Shown one piece after another: positions 59,511 to 64,000 of a stretch of DNA of 64,000 nt. The DNA is from Volvox africanus. Taxonomy: Eukaryota > Chlorophyta > Chlorophyceae > Chlamydomonadales > Volvocaceae. The first letter of the stretch is position 1. Each line of letters starts with the position of its first letter. The notes under the pieces are model-generated. The model did no database searches, had not been told where the DNA came from, and was given only the letters and a program-made list of their open reading frames with translations. Made by a program: the position numbers and the translations under genes. The stretch is from contig BSDZ01000094.1 of NCBI GenBank assembly GCA_030268105.1, forward strand, positions 4,870,501 to 4,934,500, read 5' to 3'.

Positions 59511-59885
59511 GCTCCTACATGCCAGACCCCAGCCAGGTAACCCCTGCCATACCCTCCTGAAGGGCCACGTAGCGGCTGATAAGGGGCAGGCGAGCCGGAT
59601 CGCAATGTCGCATCCCTTTTGTCGCCGTGGATTATATTCTTTTTTCCTAACCGCATTTTTGCCACACCAAGAAATAATCCGAGAAATGGAATTAGTCTCG
59701 ACCGCCCGCCAAATGAGCGGAATCCTGGAATGGTACGGAATAATGTAAGCTTGTAAAATGTTATGATGCCGATGATGCCGACATATGGCCGATGCTGCAG
59801 TGTAAAAGACTTCAGATTTTCCAGGAAATCAATGCTCGTATGTGTATAATTATATGTATACATATGCACACATGTGTATAAATTT

Positions 59886-60075
59886 TTATTCTACTGGCGA
59901 CGCCTCAGTACCCGAATATTCAATGCAAATATATCGCATTTTATTTGGTGTGAGACATGTATTGAGATATATTTTAATATGTCTGCACTGTGCAGCGATA
60001 TTGCACTGGTGCTTCTGGCGCCGGCCATTGGAATAACCCTGCGATCTCTCGGTTCAGTCTGGAGATATTCTGCCA
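59886..60075 (+). repeat. Family 3 dispersed element, short copy
   Basis: CTACTGGCGACGCCTCAGTA, TTGGTGTGAGACATGTATTG, TATTGCACTGGTGCTTCTGG and CTCTCGGTTCAGTC match the family. It ends in (AT)n at about 60096. Confidence 0.7.
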
Positions 60076-60079
60076 ATAG

Positions 60080-60091
60080 TGAAATCTACTA

Positions 60092-60122
<31 letters not shown>

Positions 60123-61538
60123 TTATTTATTTATTTATATATATACCATGGATAGCCTAGCATTGGGGCGCAGCCGCCATGTCCTCGAATACGCAAGTCG
60201 TTCAAATTGGGCTGAGTTTTGCCTGTGATAAGTTTGATTTATTTGCACCGTGCTTTTCCGTGCCAACGGCGGCACATTAGATTGCCAAGTTCGCTTCACC
60301 GGTTGCCCTTGGGGAAAGGTACAACAGGTGCAACACATATTGGGCTTTTGTCTGTCCTAACCCCTAACCTCCCTTAACCTGGGGAGGCCTGAACGACGAG
60401 TAACGATGACAGTTTGCTTCGAGGGTATACGGTGTACCGTTATAATCCGTCGAGGTCCATTTTAGTATGTGTTTTCTTCCGATTAAAACGAAATGCCTCC
60501 TCACAGATTACAACTATGACTGACTATGCGTTTCTATGCTTCAGCTATTTACATCGAAGCGCCGGATCGCCGGTGCACACCATTCATCGATCAGCCTTGT
60601 CGTCTGCGGGTGCCACCCCCGAGCCATGGGGCCAGAAATCCAAACAGACCACCGGAACGCCACTGAAAGACGAGCCCCATGATCGCTGTACCAGAGGTCC
60701 CCGCGCAATCAAACTCCAAAGGGAGGCCGCTCGACGAAGGTCGAGGATTCCCAAAACACCGTCTGCCATTCACAAGCAGCGTTACCTCCCACATCTATTT
60801 CGCAGCTGCTGTGGCAAACCGACCAGGTGCCTTACCCTTACCCCCTCTACGGAGGCCGTTCTGCGGATTTTGCATGTTACACTTGCCGCACCACGAAGAA
60901 GGAGCATAGATGCACAGCAGGTCAACTGGCTACCGGTACTTGTAAGCATCAACACCATCTACTTATCATATCACCATTACGTTGCCCAATGCGCCCGGAT
61001 GCTCCACTCACCCAAACGACCTGCGCCACATCCGTAGCCTTTTGAGTCCTCACCAACTGACGTCCGGCTCCACCGTGTGAAATGATCCATTCATATGATA
61101 TCCATCCACGAGCTTGCCACCATCCTCTCCTTCGCAGTGTTGTTGTCGACGTTTTTTGTTGTTGCGTTCAAGATCTCGTGCAGCAGCACCCGCAATATGT
61201 GTCCATGCCGACAACTCCATTCCAGCATTCTTTCCTCGCTATTACTTCTCCCGACCCCGAGAAACAAAACTCATAGAACAAAGCAGCTGTCCTGCGCGTG
61301 TAACCTAAGAAACCTGATCGCGCTGTGCGGCAGCCCATGACCGTTTAAACAGAAGGAATCCGACGACTAACACGTGTTGCACTTTCCAGGCGCACGCGTT
61401 TTTTCTTTCACTCTCTGTTCTGCATGTTATGAAGCCATGCCAGCAATGACCAAAGAGAGTTCATGTAACTGAAGTACGGCATTTAAGAAGAGAGTAAGAG
61501 AAGTAGAGAGACTGAAGTGAACAACAGCATCGCGCCCG
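60080..61538. other. Unassigned stretch between repeats and the Ala/Gln-rich gene
   Basis: The plus strand has a short ATG frame at 60173 (MSSNTQVVQIGLSFACDKFD) and a longer open stretch at 60414-61037. Another frame has CYTCRTTKKEHRC, a possible zinc knuckle. None is familiar and no exon chain could be built. Confidence 0.35.
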
Positions 61539-63704
61539 TTACTTCTGCACGCCAGCAGCGTTAGGGTCCTCAGCCTCGGGAGCTCCTACCCCAGATTGGG
61601 GAGGCCCCGGGAACATATGCTGCAAAGGTGTAAGGCCCAACAACGGGGTAAGGCTGAGCAGAGGAGCCAATAGCATGCTCATAGAGACGTCCTGAGGTGT
61701 TGGGCCTGTGCTTGGTGCCGAGTGTGCATGGCTCGGTGAAGCGTCGCCACCCGTAACATCGACGCCTCCAGCGCTGCCTCCGTTCTGCTGCTGTTGTTGC
61801 TGTCCAGGAGATGATCCTCCGGCCGCCAAAACGGTGGCATCTTGATATTTTACCCCTTGCTGTTGCTGTTGCTGCTGTTGTTGGTGGTACTGTAGCTCCA
61901 TTTGATGCTGCAGCTGCTGCGATTGGATCTGCAGTAGCAACTGGTTAGCGGAGGCCGGATTGGCGGCATATTGCATGAGCTGCTGAGACGCCTGCAGGTA
62001 TTCGGCCGCTGCTGCCCCGAGCCCCATGGCCTGGAACTGCATCATGCTGTCGTGCGCGGCCGCGGCAGCGGCGGCCGCCGCCGCCATAGTCTCATCATTC
62101 ATCTCTTCCTCAGACTGAGCGCGGTCGCCGGCTGCCGCAGCGGCCGCAGCCGCTGCAGCGGCGGCCGCAGCCGCCGTGTTGTCGTCTAGCACTGACGCCG
62201 TTCCGCCTTGGTGGACACTTGAGGCCGGATGGCCGGCGTGATGGTGCTGATGCTGATGATGCTCTGCCAGGACGACCGCGTCATCACGGCCCTGCAGGAT
62301 GCCGTCCTCATCGCTATGCAACACGCCATGCATACCCGACCGGGCCCCTTCAGCGTGTGCACCCGCCTCCTTGCCGTTGGCCCGGTCAGGGCCCGCAGCC
62401 GCATCGCCATTGCCGTTGTTGTGTGCCCCTTCGCTGCCCATGTAACTTGTGCGACTGACAGCAACGACTTCGGCATCTTTGACACCACCAAGCAGCGCTC
62501 CACCGCCATGACTGGAGGCCAGCATCGGTAGCCCCGCCAAGTGCAGCTGGTGATGGTGGTGCTGCATCTGTGCAAAGTGCATGGCGGCGTCAGTAAGTGC
62601 TCCCGGCGGTAGACCCGAGGCGCTCGCGAGACCGCTGGCTGCTGTCAAAGCCTCTAGAAGTCCTTGACTGTCCGACAGACCAGCGGCAGCTGCGGCCGCC
62701 GCTGCTGCAGCGGCGGCAGCGGCGGCGGCGGCGCTTCCTGCTTCCAGATGCTGTTGGCCAGCTGCTGCCGAACCATCTAGTTGCATGCCACCCATACCGT
62801 CTCCTCCTTCCAAGCCGTCGCCGCCCATTCGGCCAGCCCGACCTGCGGCCCGTTTCCCAGCTGCAGCCGCGACAGCCGCAGCCGCGGCGGCGGCTGTGCT
62901 GGCTGCAACCTGGCTGGGATCCACCATAGCAGCCGCCATTGCTGCTGCCATTTGAGGACTGGTCGCCAAGGATGTCAGCATATCCTGCGTGCTGACGGTC
63001 AACGGCGCAGGGGCGCTGAGGGCGCCCTGCGCCCCTCCAACGCCAGGTGCCTGGCCAGCAACCAGTTGACTCTGCTCCAGCCCAATCTGCTGGGAGCCAT
63101 GCCCCCCAGCCATCTGCGTCGGCGACTGTCCCACGCCCATCTGTGCCTGTCCGACCGTCAACGGCAGCACCAGACCCTGCGCTCCCGCACCCGCCATCCC
63201 GTTGGCGCCCACAGCCGCCGCCACAGCCGCCGCTTCCGCGACCATTTGTGCAAACGGCTGCGAACCAGCGCAGAGCGAGCCTGCCTGCCCTGCTGCTGCA
63301 GCGGCCGCCAGCATCTGCCCCATCTGCTGCATATTAATCTGCCCTGCCGCGGCCGCCGCCGCCGCGGCTGCGGCTGCCGCCACTTGCTGCTGATGGCTTT
63401 GCTGCACGACGGTGGCAGCCGAGGCTGGCCGGAACGGCCTGTTACTGCGGTGTCGCGGAGCGGTGTGCGGATCGACACCGACCTCCAACGCCCCCGGCGG
63501 CAGCAATGCCGCTCGCTGCGCTCGCCTCTCCGCAGCAGTGCGCTTAATGCCTCCGCCAGAACCGCCCTCGGCCCCCCCGTCATCTTCGTCATCTACATCG
63601 TCGTCCACCATATCGTCCATAGGCTGAAGGACGCCACCCGTTGGAAGGGGGAGTCCGGAAAGCCCTGCCGGTCCACCAGTTGCCAAGTCAAATTTCAAGC
63701 GAGC
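61539..63704 (-). CDS. Ala/Gln/His-rich low-complexity protein, long terminal exon
   Basis: One exon is open for about 721 codons, from the acceptor CTGCAACAG (63705) to TAA 61539-61541. It begins ARLKFDLATGGPAGLSGLPL; an ATG-only start would be MDDMVDDDVDDEDDGG about 25 codons in. An acidic run and a basic patch (IKRTAAERRAQRAALLPPG) are followed by many poly-Ala runs of 8-15, poly-Gln (QQQQQQQQQ), and His repeats (HHHHQLH, HQHQHHHA). The composition suits a transcriptional regulator or RNA-associated scaffold, but no DNA- or RNA-binding domain is visible. The gene is on the same strand as gene B, about 5 kb upstream of it. Any N-terminal domain lies in exons to the right of 63704 or outside the window. 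Confidence 0.65.
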   Translation of the reverse strand, partial: ARLKFDLATGGPAGLSGLPLPTGGVLQPMDDMVDDDVDDEDDGGAEGGSGGGIKRTAAERRAQRAALLPPGALEVGVDPHTAPRHRSNRPFRPASAATVVQQSHQQQVAAAAAAAAAAAAGQINMQQMGQMLAAAAAAGQAGSLCAGSQPFAQMVAEAAAVAAAVGANGMAGAGAQGLVLPLTVGQAQMGVGQSPTQMAGGHGSQQIGLEQSQLVAGQAPGVGGAQGALSAPAPLTVSTQDMLTSLATSPQMAAAMAAAMVDPSQVAASTAAAAAAAVAAAAGKRAAGRAGRMGGDGLEGGDGMGGMQLDGSAAAGQQHLEAGSAAAAAAAAAAAAAAAAAGLSDSQGLLEALTAASGLASASGLPPGALTDAAMHFAQMQHHHHQLHLAGLPMLASSHGGGALLGGVKDAEVVAVSRTSYMGSEGAHNNGNGDAAAGPDRANGKEAGAHAEGARSGMHGVLHSDEDGILQGRDDAVVLAEHHQHQHHHAGHPASSVHQGGTASVLDDNTAAAAAAAAAAAAAAAGDRAQSEEEMNDETMAAAAAAAAAAHDSMMQFQAMGLGAAAAEYLQASQQLMQYAANPASANQLLLQIQSQQLQHQMELQYHQQQQQQQQQGVKYQDATVLAAGGSSPGQQQQQQNGGSAGGVDVTGGDASPSHAHSAPSTGPTPQDVSMSMLLAPLLSLTPLLGLTPLQHMFPGPPQSGVGAPEAEDPNAAGVQK

Positions 63705-63848
63705 CTGTTGCAGCCGAACAAGTGGGAGGCGATGCAGAAGTTATGTTCCCAAAGAGACTCACTTATGCGGAAGGACGTGGCGGTCGCCAACAATCCGTCT
63801 TGACCTTCCGTCCCCAAGGTATCGAATCCCGCGAGACTTCGTTGGATT

Positions 63849-63876
63849 GTGGATTGTGGATTGTGGATTGTGGCAC
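63849..63876. repeat. (GATTGTG)n minisatellite
   Basis: Four copies of GATTGTG, just upstream of the long Ala/Gln-rich exon. Confidence 0.9.
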
Positions 63877-64000
63877 ATTCACATTCACATTGCGCTGATT
63901 ACCAGAGCCGGCTGTTTGCTGACAGCTGGACTCAAGAACATCTTTGGACGAGCATGGGGGATAGAGTGCCTACTGCGTCTTGCTCCTTTGTTCTCGCTCC

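Noticed and set aside
62781..63803. A 340-codon plus-strand Arg/Ser-rich open frame.
   Set aside because: It is the mirror of GC-rich poly-Ala/Gln coding on the minus strand, with no own start context or domain.

Overview
This window looks like nuclear DNA of a volvocine green alga, most likely Volvox or a close relative. It is intron-dense, with short exons whose donors are mostly GTGAG/GTAAG-like, and it is rich in microsatellites. It carries SINE-like repeats, long Ala/Gln low-complexity coding, and a chloroplast psbA fragment. Its dominant genes resemble the large PAS-domain, multi-membrane-span proteins of the tiny-macrocysts (TmcB) type that are expanded in volvocine algae.

Two minus-strand paralogues lie head to tail. 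Gene B (56759 down to 17720) can be followed through 49 exons with consistent splice phases, about 2,650 codons. In order it has an N-terminal multi-span membrane block, a TPR-like helical block, several PAS-like modules, a long disordered linker, and then loops between further membrane spans with a cytoplasmic tail. Gene A (12609 down to 919) matches the first 19 exons of gene B; 18 have exactly the same length and exon 1 differs by 3 nt. After exon 19 its match stops, next to the 3' end of an unrelated plus-strand gene (1-600). First exons with an ATG were not found for either gene.

The introns are a landing ground for foreign DNA. Four bacterial-type fragments that look rickettsial (an IS982-type transposase end, pntA, ccmC, glyQ) sit in introns of genes A and B; rickettsial symbionts and rickettsia-like nuclear genes have been reported in Volvox. 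The 4.1 kb intron 10 of gene B holds a broken copia polymerase fused to an nad5/nuoL piece, followed by a psbA piece with group I intron sequence. At least seven dispersed repeat families are visible, including an 11-copy hairpin-rich element of about 110 bp, two SINE-like families and a nested foldback element.

The right end (61539-63704) holds an Ala/Gln/His-rich minus-strand exon of about 720 codons with no recognisable fold. The stretch 56760-61500 is mostly repeats and unassigned sequence.
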